DNA of 64,000 bases, from contig OX235264.1 in the NCBI GenBank assembly GCA_944472135.2, forward strand, positions 119,503,809 through 119,567,808, in the 5' to 3' direction. This document shows, piece after piece, positions 40,301 to 54,500 of this stretch; the stretch's first letter is position 1; each line of letters opens with the position of its first letter. The notes beneath the pieces were generated by a model. That model made no database searches. It was not told the origin of the DNA and was given only the letters and a program-made list of their open reading frames with translations. The DNA comes from Trichobilharzia regenti (Eukaryota > Platyhelminthes > Trematoda > Strigeidida > Schistosomatidae). A program made the translations under genes and the position numbers.

Positions 40301-43300
40301 ATGAGTCGAACTAATTCAACGCCGATGATCTTTACTCTAAACGACTCAAATGGTCATGTGGTGTTTAGATAACTTCAATCTGGATAGCAAACACTACTAA
40401 TTAACATGAGTGACATTCATTTTGATTTGATTTTTGATTTACAGCTTGATTCCACACTGTATTTTTGGTACAAGTATGGAATTTTCAGCATGGATATCGG
40501 TAGCCCGAATTTTGCAGGCCGACCATAGATATCAGGTGTGCGCCGGCGTGGGCTCGAACCCCTGACCACGTGCATGGTCGCCGAGAGTCCTAACCACTGT
40601 GCCACCGACGCACACTACTCATATCGATAAATTAGTAGTATAAATCACCATTCATTCATCCTGACTTTATTGATTGTCATTTATGCTATCAAGTAGGTCA
40701 CATACTTTGTGACCTGAATAATTCCGATTTCCCTAAACTTCTTTTAATTCAAAATAAGAAGGAATCATATTGCACATGCTTCGCTACATGTTAAACGCGT
40801 ATCTCATTCCTAAACAGTTGGCTACAAAATTACTCCATATTAGTTTGTTTATTAGATGTATCGTACAGTCACCGAAACAGAATTATTTACTGGATGACAC
40901 ACTTTCGAATTCAATTTATTGTTCATAATCATATTCTCAACTAAAATCACACGACTTAGAAACTTGAGTTTTATAGTTTTCTTTACATTCTCCTATTTGT
41001 CGTCGTTGGAGTAGTAGAGTTTTGAATATATCTGCGACAGGTGTTGAACCATTCCTGTCATACCTGTTCTCTCTCAGTCGATTCGATAAACAAACCTTCC
41101 GTTATCAATCTTTCTCTTCCTACACCCTGTGACATTATATCATAAAACTGTCATCTTATCCCATCCTATTGTACGGCTGTGTTGTGTGCAATTGCATGTA
41201 GTGCTTGTTATGGCCGAACTATTCTCTAGATGTCTTATCTTATTCGAGTCAACTTATCTAGATTTCGCCGTTAGGCTTTTACGCTCGGCTAGTCTGACTG
41301 ACTGCCCCTGTTCTACTAGTTTGACCTATGTATTTGACATGACAATCATTGAAGGCAGGGTATTAGATGAACTGAATTGTTTTGTTTTATTGTCTCCACA
41401 GGGTTGGTCTTTTAACCGACAAATCTTGTTTCTAAATGAGTTTGTAGGTGGTTTGAATGCCAGCCACTTTTATTTCTCCCAGCATTATTAGGAATTCTGT
41501 GTAAGGTGGTTTCCGAGGTTCCTTCCTTGTATGGAATAACACACAACACAACCATACAATAGGATGGGATAAGATGACAGTCTGTTTTAAAATCTGATGT
41601 AATAGGATGGAGGGAGAGATTGATAACGGAAGCTTTGTTTATCAAATCAACTGCAAATCAACATGTGTAATAGGAATGATTCAACATCTATCCAGCTGGA
41701 CATTTGAGTAATTCTACTACCCCAACAACGACAAATAGGAGAGAACAAAGAAAACTATAAAACTCAAGTTTCGAAGTCGTGTGATAATAATTGAGAATAT
41801 GATTATGAACAATATATCGTATTCGAAACGTCGTCCAGTAAACATTAATGTTGTTTCACTGGGTGATACATCTAATAAGCAAACTGATATGGAATTACTT
41901 ACTACCACAGTACCCAAGTTTTACACATATATTAATACAAAATAACTATTTAATAAAACAAAAGCCTTAGTGACTTTCAATGTTTCAATGTGAGAAAATA
42001 TTGTTTAACTGCAAACAAAATCTCATATATGTCTGTGTGTGTACTTTTAACAAAAAGAAATTTAATAATAAACAAAAGAAGAATAAATTTTTATTATTTC
42101 ACTCCGTACTCTACAGTATTTTTTTTCGTTTTTTGCTAGTCTGATGTAATTATGCCATAAAAGTTAATTGATGATTGAAATAAAACCATTTTATTTGTTT
42201 GTTAGCTTCGCCATTTATACCCTGATATGGAATTTTTTAATTACAGCTTGATTCCACACTGTATTTTTGGTACAAGTATGGAGTTTTCAGAATGACATAT
42301 CGCTAGCCAAATTTTGCAGGCCGATCATAATTATCAGGTGTGCATCGGCAGGGGATCGAACCTCAGACCATTTGCATGGTCGGCGAGAGTCCTAACCACT
42401 TTGCCACCGACGCACAGTTGAAAAAAAAAATTAAACCTCTGTCTAATTTAACTTTTTTGGTCTAATAAATGAGTATTTCTTATCGTTGAATTTTTAATCG
42501 GTTTTATCAGAGAGATGTGGTGTGTCTTGTAAAGCATTTCAAACAGCTAATGTGAGGAAAGACTCTTAGATTACTGCACCCATTTCCCAACACATGTGCA
42601 TAGTGAGATACAGAGACGAGTTAAACATACACTGGGAAGACCGTTGAGTGCAACCCAAGTAAGAGGCAACTGGTCGGGTATCTTTTCGAAGGTGAAAATG
42701 AAGTCATTGTGTGAGGAGATGAATTCTTATAGGGAATATTTGATAAGTGGAGATATAATTTTAAAGGAGAATAAAAAGTGATAATTATTTTCAACTTGAT
42801 ATGAATTACATGTTTTCGTCATGAGCTGACATTAGTTAGAGAACCATTGGAAAACCTAGGAGTACTGGGCAGCTGTTTCGTCCTAGTTTGGGACTCTTCG
42901 GCAGTACGCGCCCACCGGAGTTCGAACCCAGGACCTTCTAGTTACAAGGTACATCTGCGTGGATAATTGTAGAGTCGGAAGAGGAATTTATCGATAGGGA
43001 TATTCCTTGCTCAGTTATTCTGTGTTTTATAAACGAAATTTATTCCAATCAGTTGCCATTCAGATCCGAGGCGTCTGTATTCCTGACACGGAGGGAAACC
43101 ATCGCAAGATGCGTCGACAAGAATATCAAACAAAAAGCTCAGAGAAACAAAATGTTACTTTTCACAAAAGAAGAAACTTTACATGAATTTGGATTTCAAG
43201 GGAGACTTAAAATGAGATATCCCTAAGAGAAGACCTTCATCATCTTAGTTGTTTGTTTGTTTGTTTGTTTTCACACGTTCAAGGTCACCAGGAGAGATGA

Positions 43301-45504
43301 TTGATAAACTCGTGGAGAAATCTAAAAGCTCACTTCAACAAATAGAAGTATCCCCTGAAGATGTTGCTTAGTATGGCAATGACAGCTTCGTAAGTAAACT
43401 ATCCAGGTCAGAGAACAGACTACTAATACCTTCATCGTCAATAAATAATCAACAAACGCAAGATAGAAATAAAAACAAAACCTGTAAAAAAAAGCCTTTC
43501 CTCGAAAAGTAAAAATTGATTGATAATGCGCGCCTTCAGTTTCGGAGTTCAGCAAGTTGTCTGGTAAGTGCATCATCTTCGACATCCCTAGTCGAATCAG
43601 AAGCAACTGACAAAGACCCTGAAACAACAGGGGGGCTGGCGATTGCATGCGACACTTCAAGATCATTCTCTTCTGAAACCTGTTTTATCAATGCATTAAT
43701 CTCTTGTTCGGGAGCTGAAAATGTGGAAGTATTCTTCAGTGAGTTTTCAATAGTAGCAGAGCGAACATCAAGGTCTTCAAACTGAGACTCAAATTTTCTC
43801 ATAACCTTCTCAAGTTGTTCCGAATCCATGCTGCGCATTGCTTTCTCAAGCTCATTTGAAACAGAACCAATATTCTCAACAACTTGGTTCATCATAAGAG
43901 CAGTTTGAACTCGTGATTATACGGCATCGAACCGAGAGGCCATCCGAAGAAAGTTCAACGTCTTCTTCTGTTTTCTTACTGCATTTCCAGCGTATATTCT
44001 GCCGCACTCAACATTACCAGATGTTAGAGCCTTTTTGAGCTTCTGTTTTTGTACTTCACTATCCCTTGCAGCTTTTTCAGAAAAGCGATTACCTTGTTTC
44101 GCTGCCATTCTTAGTTGTATTTAAGAATCCTGTCGCTTGTCTGAACTGCTGCTAAACATTATTTAGAACTTAAAATTGTATTCTTTTTTTCGAAATGGCT
44201 ACTACAGCTAGTAGTAATATAGTGTTTGGCAGGGATAACTTCCTTTCTTGTTGGAACGCAGAAAATAGAAGTTTTTCTTGCCACTGTATAAAAAGCTCTG
44301 ATTGAACTAAGCTGAAAACTGCAATCGTGAAAAAACTGCCAAATCCTAATAAATAAGTCCAGATATTTTCAGTTTCTGTATGAACTCTGCAAATAGACTT
44401 GAAACAAGCCCAAAATGTATTTCAACTGAGGACGGTGATAATGAAGAATGAAATTATTGTCTCGAAACCATGCAGGAAGACTACGATGTATAACAACTTG
44501 CCAACCTCTGAGCTAGACATGACGCACAAATTCCTCAGCATTATGTGCTATCATTTGACTAAGCTGAGCAATATCATATTGTCGAAGATACTCAGCACAA
44601 GTTATTTGTTCATGCTCATCTTCTCTTACGCAAGATGTCTGCCGGGCATCCATCTGTATTATTTCTTTTGTAGGAATGTCATCTTCATAGTTAATCCACT
44701 AATACAGAACTGAGTTCGTTAGGCTGCCTCTGTACATATTAAAGTGTGTTGGGAAATTCAGCGGTAGTGCAACACACTAAAACAATCCAAAAGTCTTTCA
44801 AAACATTTATCGACATCGGTTTAAGATTACAAGAGGCATAGAAACAATAGTTACACAAGATTAGAATACGATTGTAAAATGGTTATTCTAAACGGTTTAC
44901 AAGTGTGATCAGGAGGAGCATGGAAACAAAATCAAAACTTTCATTTCTCTCAAAACAGTGTGAAGATCAACAGCAGTGAGCAGATGAAATAAGATCCGGA
45001 TTTTCAACTCCAGTGTGAAGTCAGTGCTACTTACTATACGGATCAGAGACTTGGCATCGCGCCACAAAGGGAACTTTGAACAGACTACAGATCTTTATCA
45101 ACAATCGTTTTTGCTCATTACTACTCAAGATCACATTGCGGGCCAGAAAATATCAGCAATGGTGAGGGATCTTTGACAATGAACGAATCAACCAACCTAG
45201 GAGGAAACAATTGTGCAACAATTATGCAGGTAGAAATGGAGGTGGATTGGATTGGCCATACTCTACGAAAACAAAGCATCAAGTGAGTGACATCATCACA
45301 CGCCAGGCCATCACTTGAATGAAACTCGAACAGGAAGCGGCAAATCGGTCGTCTGTTTGAGGATGACATGGAGGAAGTCATGTGAAGAGGAGAAGAAAGC
45401 ATGCGGCAGATGTCAAGGCGGATGAAAGCGCTTGCTGAGCACCAAGTGCAATGAAGACGTGCGGCTGAAGCCCTCCCTATGTTCCTCTATGAACTACAGG
45501 ATAC

Positions 45505-45548
<44 letters not shown>

Positions 45549-48500
45549 TAATTAGAATGGGACAAGTAAACATATCGAGATTGACATCACTAGACAGTAG
45601 ATAGCTTTATAATGATAATTATCGCTTTTCAACATTGACTATTGTAGACACAATCCTTCCACACATTGTTTTTGTAAAGCACTTATATGTTTCACGCAGA
45701 CATCCACCCACCCACCTCGCCTTCCCTTCAGAAACATTTCCTTCTGTTTTCTAATCTTTATTTCATCAAGAATACCATTCCAAGTCTAGTAAAAAAAAAT
45801 TAGAAAACAAAGAAATAGAACAATGAAAACAACATATAAATCTGGGTAGAAATTGTTTTGACTGAAAAATTAAACGCTTACTAATTAATCATAAAACTTT
45901 TTTCTTCAATTTTATATGTAAATTACTATTCGAATAGTTTATGATTTGATTACTGATGAAAGTGTTAGACAGAACTTTACTAGGCAGGCTGTTATTGTTA
46001 TAGTTATTATTATTATTATTATTGCATTCCTTAGATTGTATTTTATAATACACTGAATGATTATTGTTACAAGTAGAATGATTGATATACCAAAAGATCA
46101 CACAACACTACCTGATTACGATATTAGATAGTTGGAGGCAATCCACCACAGGAAGCCTTGAACATAGGTTTCGTGTTAGTTGGCACTCACCAGTCAGCAG
46201 GACGTATCTGAAGTCTAGAAGGAACTCATGTCTTTATCGAGATTCGAACCCGCGTCACCTATTACAGTATGCAATTAGAGACGTTATCACTGAGGTATTC
46301 AGGCTGGTGATTGACCTCCTGTAGGACTAAGTATATTGGATACTTTGACGGGACACTAGTAACTAGTGTGATGTGTCTAGTCCTTTGTTTGGTGCAGACT
46401 GAATTCCATCAATCAGGTGTGTAGTGTGGCTTCCATTCCCCTAGGTAGCTCGCCATCACAGTGCACATTGATTTGATGATATTAGATTATGATTATGTCA
46501 AAGTCAGAATGGGAAAGGCAAGATACGCATTCATCAACCTGAAACTAGTTTGAAAATCTTCCGCCATCATTCAGCATAAAGAAACAAGATTCGGAAAAGA
46601 ACCAACAGGTGAGAGCCGATCGCTCAACAAATATGTAGGAGAAAGTGGAGATGCATTGATCGACCATACATTGAGGAGGCCGCCGAACGACACCACACGC
46701 CACGCCACCGCTCACATTGGGTCGTCTCAGGGTGATATGGAGGAGATCCTCTGGCGAGGAGGAGATGAAAGAGCTTGGTCAATCATGGAACCAGCTGAAG
46801 TGGACGGTAGAAAACAGAACAAACTGGAGATGTGTTGTTAAAGCCAGCCCTATGTTCCACACGGAACGCAAAGGGATAATTATTAATTATTATTATTATT
46901 ATGTGATTATGATGTAACTACTACATTCGAGGACTTCATTGTCTTTCTGAATGATATCCTCTCAGCGCAAACTTCCATATGAAGTGGAGTCCTTTGAAAT
47001 TCACCCTGCTTAATTATATAATTGTATCTCCTATTAACCATGATTGTGTGTCGGCGGTACAATGGTAAGGAAGCTCGCCCACCAAGTAAGTGGTCCGGGG
47101 CTCGATCCCCGGCCACAGACGCACTCCTTTCCCTTCATAAGCCAAAAATAAATCTGGTAAGCTGAGGAATGTTGGGCATGAGGCTAGAAACTCCATCCTC
47201 TGCTACAGAAACTTCAAGTCTCCAGCCCAAAGCCCCATATTCCACTGGGAATGTGAAGGAATAATTAATAATAATAATAATAACCATGGTTTCGATTGAC
47301 TATTAATTTTAATCAATATTCACAAGTTTTCATGGACTTGGAATTTAACTCTACTTATCGTGCGATTTATTCTGTATTAGTTCTGTAGAAAAATGTAACT
47401 GTTGACCATTGATTTATTTTTTTTTCAAGGATTCTACGGATTTCCCGGCATTCTCAGTAATCTGTAGTCGAAAATTTCTAAATTTTTCTCGGTCAAATTG
47501 GTTTCTATGCCTGGCTACATACATTATTATGAAAGGATACATTTGATCGCTTTTCACAGCTTGTTTCTTTTCTGAAATTCGGTGCAGAAGGAGAATATTC
47601 ACTCTGATGATTTTATAGTGCCTTTCATAAATTATATAGTTTATTTTGTGGATTCCTTTTCGTTTCCAGTGGAACATAGGGCTTCATGCTAGAGCTTTGA
47701 AGTTTTTGTAGCAGTGGTGTTTATTTTTACAGGATGGGTTTGCTGCTAGCCTCATGCCCAATCTTTTCTTTTTACCAGTCTTATTACTAGCTAAGTATGG
47801 TAAAGGAGAGAGTCTGTGGCTGGGGATTGAACTCTGATATGTATCCACATATATATTTATGTGTGTGTGTATGTTGGTCTCTCTTTCTGTTTGTCTGTGA
47901 CCATTTCACTGGTATGAACTTGTCTCCTTTATCAATGTATATTCTCCTTATATTATATTATATATAATATGAGTGTTTGTTGACAGTCCGTTGCTTGGTG
48001 ACATATATCCATATTATACGTGGGGTTGTTCACATGTCTGCTATATTCGCTATGTATATTTGGATCGACACTCCATTATAATTAGCCATCCATGTTAAGA
48101 CTGTCTAATGATTTATTCCCACGCTTTGTCTGGAACATTCATATATATTTCGCATTCACAATTTGTGTGACTACATACTTACCACTTTGGTGTGAGACCA
48201 TTTATTTCCGTCTCCTTGTATTTGGACAATAGAAGTATCATCGCAAACCTAGTGGTCTTCTGATTTCCGCCTTCTCGCGTCAGGACTATTAGTTTCTCGA
48301 CCAGTCCATAACAATAATTTAGCGACGAGTACATAACAATTTGGCGACGGGGAAAACTAGTACATAACAAACTCTGAACCACATGAGGCATGGTTGGCTA
48401 GCATTCTACAGCTGTGCTACCGACGTAAGTTTACAAATTGGGCACTGTGGTAGAATGTAATTCTATATTAGATAAGTCTATTTTAAATATCACACAGCGA

Positions 48501-51500
48501 TGATGTGGTACTAACAACTGGATGACATTTAGAGCATGAATTATCTTTCATAATCATATCAGTTACAGTCACACGGTTTCACAATTTGTCTGGTACATAT
48601 TTTTCTCTTCTTTAAATATTCCCTAAGATAATATTAGAACAAGACATATAAGCGAACAATATTGTTTTCAATTAGATCTTCTTCAGGCTTTACTCTAATT
48701 TACATAGACTTATATATATAAAATTTTAACCAATGACGGTGATTTAGTGGATCAAATAATAATAGTAATCATAATAATACAAATAATAATAATAATAGTA
48801 ATAATAATGTGGTAAATGTTTTGAACGAAGTTAATAGCGATGATTATAATAATAACAAAGTATTGTTAATAAGGCTTATATAGGTGATAAGAATAACAAA
48901 GTTAGTATATGCATATATGTAGACAATTCAATAAATAAATAAATTAAATCAAATCAAATGGAACGATAATCAGAGTTTAAATAAATATCATAAAAGTACG
49001 AAGGAGAGGGATGATAAGAAAGGGTGGGAGGGTTTTGAATAGAATTCACCTAGGCCAAGGGAGAGACAAAGGTAAAACAAATTTCTTTTGTATACAAAGA
49101 CTAGGATTGTTCTCTCGAATTCCCATAGCTTCGGCTAAGTGTAAAAGTCGGGTTCTGATTCCGTTCGAAAGGCTTGATGGAATGCGGTAAATAACTTTGA
49201 AAGCACTATTTTTGTCCACTTGGTGACCACTATCAATCAAATGTGCCAAAATAGAACTTCGTATGGACTTTATTTGACCTTTTCCGAACCATGAAGGAAG
49301 ATGCTCATTAATGCGTTTGTTAAGCTGCCTAGTTGTTCGGCCTATATTTTTCTCTCTTTTGCTGTCTATCTAACTTACCCTAGTTGTTTGCTGCCAGATT
49401 CCATATCCCCGGTGTAGGCGTTGCATCATTCCAATCGCACGAGTTCTATGTTGCATCAATAAACAAAGGTTTAGTGATTAACCTCTCTCTCTCTTTCTAC
49501 CTAACTATTACTTTTTTCCAGTATTGGCTTTGTAGGGATTTTGTTTAATTGATTGGAGGATTTCATCATGATCTGACATCAGTTAGAGGGCCATTGGAAA
49601 ACTGCAACTGCACTATTGGACAGCTGTTTCGTCAATTCAGTTTGGGACTCTTCGTCAGCACGCATCTACATCACTGAGATTCGAACCCAGGATCTTCTGA
49701 TTAGAAGGCTAGCTCGTAGAACATTAATCCATTGTGCGCCCATTTCTCAATTTCTTCTCTGATGAGTCACTGCTTCATCTTTAATCTGCTGTACCTCACT
49801 GGCCATGACTTGCTACTAGAAGCCCAGGCGATCACCTGAATAGGACCGGTCGCTAGTAAGCATCGAAAGCCGTGACTAGAAAGGCGCAGCAGGTTGAAGG
49901 TGGAGCATTAACTCGGCGAAGAAGACATTGCCAGGCGTTCCCACTATGTAATGAATTGGTAGAAGTTAGAATTCATGGACTGGCCATTAGATCGGATCCC
50001 AGAGGTTTAATGATCTACGAGCTAGCTTACCTTGTAACCTGAAGGTGTTGGGTTCGAATCGTGGTGATGGATGCTTACTGATCAAAAGTTCCAAACTGGA
50101 AGAACAAAAACGGGTGTCCAGTACTCCTTTCAGGTTTTCCAATGGTTCTCTGACTGATGTCAGCTCATGATGAAATCCTGTAAAGAATCAGTGAAATCCC
50201 TATAAAATTGAATGTTAGTGAAACTAGGGTAATAGCAAAGGTTATACTTTGTCACAAACAATTGTTTAAAAGGAGTTACATGATAATATGAGTAGTTTGG
50301 TGATTGAGGTTTACTCAGGATGCATACAGAAACAAAGTATAAAATACGAAATTACATAAGAGTTTCAAATAAATACAAGAATTATAAGCATTCTAAGAAA
50401 CAAGCAAGCGATCAAAATGAAGTCATTGAAAATCAACGAAGTTGTTACCATGATAATAGAAGTGGTTGAGTAATCCTCTTTTGTATGCACAGCTCCGTGT
50501 TTTCTTTTTGAATTGCCATACCTTCAGTGATACAAAGAAGATGCAATCGTATTGCCTTTTGGTAGGTTATTCATGACTCTGTAGGTTACTGTTTAGGGGG
50601 CATTTGTTAATTTGGTATTATTCAGTTATTGCACTCCTTATGGTACCACTATCGCCTTTTCGCAGTCATACTGGATAGTGTTCTTGGATCCTCTTGGAAA
50701 GGATGCGTGTCAAACGACCGATATACTTGGCTCCAGAATCACAGGTGAACTAATATATATACGCACACACCAGTGGTCAGATGCGGGATCTAGTCCTTAA
50801 GGCATCTGCAAATCACTGGGCGACTGCAGAATACTATCCTTAGCATTCCTTCAAAGAATGTGCTTCTAAGAGGTGATGCGATCCTTCTCTTGAGAATAAA
50901 ACATGTTAAATCTCCCTTAAAATCCAACTTCTTTTTCGGCGTAAGTGAAGTATCACTTCCCCAAATTCTGATTTTCATATCTTTATCATTGAATCTTGGT
51001 GGGTATCCACTTTGGCCTAAGATTTCTTTTGAAAGACCTAATTTTTTTTCTAGAACATCAGGAATACAGATGCGTCGGATATGAGTGGCAAGGAATTCAA
51101 TGAAACTTGGCTATTATTGAATGGTTACTCAGCTATAGAAGCTTGTTAGTTGACCATTCCAAATACCTTTTCTACAAATCGATCTTCTTAAAGTCTCATC
51201 AGTTCTTCTGGTTAATTTCAAATCGAAAAAGGGAATTTTTGATTCGTTTTCCATTTAAAAGGTGAACTTTATTGCTGAATGGGAACAGCTACATGTCTGC
51301 ATGCGTAAAGTGAGCTCATTACTGTTGTCACAAAAATTGGATATGTCACCTAAGCATCTTTTATACAGTTGTAAATTATCGATGCTTGGCTTTAATGTAC
51401 CTTTCTCGAGGCTTGCCAAGGAAGCAGTCTGATATCAGTTGACCCAACAACGGAGATCCAATGACATTAAAACTTTTTCCCAATGCCTTATCAACCGAAC

Positions 51501-54500
51501 ATTCTTTTTAGTCTATAATTGTATACACGACTTCAATATTCCTCACCTTGTGCTTACAAAATCTTCAAGTATTAATTCAAAAGCATTTATGATGGTAGAC
51601 CTATATACATGCCAGTGATATAGTTTATTCTATGATTCTCAAACTAGTATGAAACAGCTGGCCGTCCAGTACTACCTGTAACTGGTTGTCAATGCTTCTC
51701 TAACTGATGTCAATCCGTGCGTGGTCAAACTCGTAAAAACAAAACTAATTCTTACACACCAACTACAGATTATTAATCTGATGCTCTCTAATGACTGACT
51801 GGCTACAGGATGGAGTTTCCTGGAGCTTTAGTGAAAACATTTTAAACTTCTTATTCAGAAGAGTGAAGTTCATGTTATTTTTCAGATGTTTGTTTGTAGA
51901 AATCTAATTGAGACAGAATCCAATGGCTGATGAATTTTAACCTCTGTCATTTAGCTAGTACAAGCACCTCTGCCATTAGTGGTAGAAGTTAAAACTCATG
52001 GGTCACGTAATTCCAGCCCTAGTCATTGGGATTAGCCTTGCAAGATGATGGGGTCTTGGGTTCACTACCCGGTGAATTCGTAGGTGTTTAATGCCTATCT
52101 AGAACAGAACACCTGTCTAGTATCCTCTGGTTTTCAAAGGTTCTCTAATTGAGGTTGAAATTTGCTGCAACCGTCCCTTAATGTTACTTAGTTGTTATAG
52201 GCGTACGAGGGTGTCCATGACTCTCATTTTTTTCTTTTTCGTACTCATCAGTCATCTGTAGCAGCATCCACAGTGACCGACGATGCTCCCACTGAGAGTG
52301 GAATCCCCAACTCAAGCCATGGATACCACTGATAGCCGCCTCCGGCTAAGTGTCATCATTCTCTCATCTCAATGCATTGCCAAAGCCACCATACTAGTAG
52401 CCAGCCGAGATGTCAGAAGAGACAGTAAGTTCTTGTTTCATAAAATTCAGTGAATAAGAGATGCAGAATAACTTCAAAGTGATTGATATTCACCATTCCA
52501 TCTAAAATTAATGGAACTAGAACTCCAGCAAAACATTCATGATGTCTAACTCAGTACCATATTCTCCAAAGATGTGACTCATCGTCTAATATATTTGGTT
52601 TTCAGATAGCAGATCATGGATTTGAGTCCGTCTTCACCTAACTCAACCAAGGTAACCAATTTATATCATCAACACTGGTGCCATCTGTAGTTTTCCAATA
52701 CGAAGCGAATATTTAATTAAAGGTTTAATTTTCAAGTATTGGTTTCGTACGGATTGGATGGAGGATTCCATCATGAGCTGACATCAGTTAGAGAAACATT
52801 GGAAAACCTGGGAGTACCGGACAGCTGTTTCATCCTAGTATGGGAATCATTGGAAGTACACACACACACACTTCAATGAGGTTTAAAGGCAGGACCTTAC
52901 CGTTACAAGGTCAGCTAGCTGGTTCGTATACCATTCAGCCACTGGGACCCTACCCGATTCAATGGCCAACCCATGAATTTTAACCTCTATCAATTCGTGA
53001 TTAAGCGTGACTGGTACCAACCAATGTCATCGGTGGAAAATCAATCCCCACACATGACATCTGGATGGATCTCACTGGTTATGACTACTCACTAAAACTC
53101 CAGGAAACTCCATCCTGTAGCCAGTCAGTCACTAGCGAGCATCACATTAATTTTGTATAGTTGGTTTTTAAGGGTTAGTTTTGTTTTTACGAGTTCGACC
53201 ACGCACGGATTGAAATCAGTTAGAAGACCATTGAAAACTAGTTACAGGGGGAATTGCACAGTCAGCTGTTTCACCCTAGTTTTGAAAAACCATCATCAGT
53301 ACTTTTGTTAACTTGGCTAACCGTTTAAACATCAAAAGAAATTGAATTGATTTTCAACTTTTTCAATGTTCAATTACATGTGTGTTATAAGCAAAAAAGA
53401 CATCAGAATAAACAATACCCCCATACTATTCAATGTTCAATATGTGAATGGTGATTTCAATAATAATAATAATAATAATCACAATTTAAAGAGAAGCAAG
53501 ACATTAAGGAGAACATAAAAAGGTACTTCTTTTCTTTCTTACTATGTTATATTGCAAACAGATGTGTGTGGAATGAGGATAAGCAGAATTGTTAATAATT
53601 GTCGCATTTTTTGAAAAGTATTTCTGTGTGGTTACATCTCGCATCATATTAAGAATAACAGGTTTACAAATCTAAAACTTGACATTTTTATCATCTTAAC
53701 ATCTCACCTAGCATAAAGTGGCAAAGTTAAACTTCTCTGACCTGCTTGGTTTATTTGCGGAACTTTCGTTGTCCCCCTTCTGGACAGCATCCCCCTTCAG
53801 CGTGATCTTCAGCATAAAGTGAACTGATTTATATTTTTCATGAGTGATAGAATTGCATCTCCCAGTAACCATCTTTACATTTGTGTTGATAATTTTTATT
53901 GACTTAGATTTTAAAGTTTCTTGCCATATGATTTATTTTTCACTAGCTGGTTTATTTGGTTTGTATTAACATGTATGTTAATTGCATATTCATTTGAGTA
54001 CCAAGCAGGCTTCTAGGAATTCCCTGACTGCAATTTTGGTGTTCCCTCTGTTTGAAATTTTGACATTATCCCAATCAAATTGATGTCCATAATTATCTAC
54101 ATACATTGATATGAAAGAATGCATATATCGTGTCTTTTCACGGCTGATTTGTGTTCCTGGATTCTGATTCTAAGGAGACGCCTACTTTGGCCGATGTAAT
54201 GTCTGTTACATTTCATACAACTTATTTTGTGAATGGTATTAATTTAGTCTCCTTTTTCTGTTGGATATTTCGGTTTTGCACAATATCGAATGAAGTGATT
54301 GTGCTGGCTTGCCGGCTGGCTTGTGTGCTATATCTATTTCAAACGGTCTCAATATTTTAGCTGTGATTTCAGAGATATTTTTTGTATATAGTAGGATATA
54401 TTTTCTTGTGGTATTTGGTGATGGTTCCCTGTTAGTGCTGTGACTCGAGTTAAAACACTACCTGATGAAATTTCGCGGATATCCATTCTTTCTCAAGTCC

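Noticed and set aside
42720..44945. One PLE 3' UTR split by a 2-kb compound insertion
   Set aside because: The flanking pieces match 22280-22685, but their junctions do not join cleanly and no target duplication was seen.
45508..45550. CRISPR-like or tandem array
   Set aside because: Simple AAT tail of a LINE; no spacer structure here or elsewhere.
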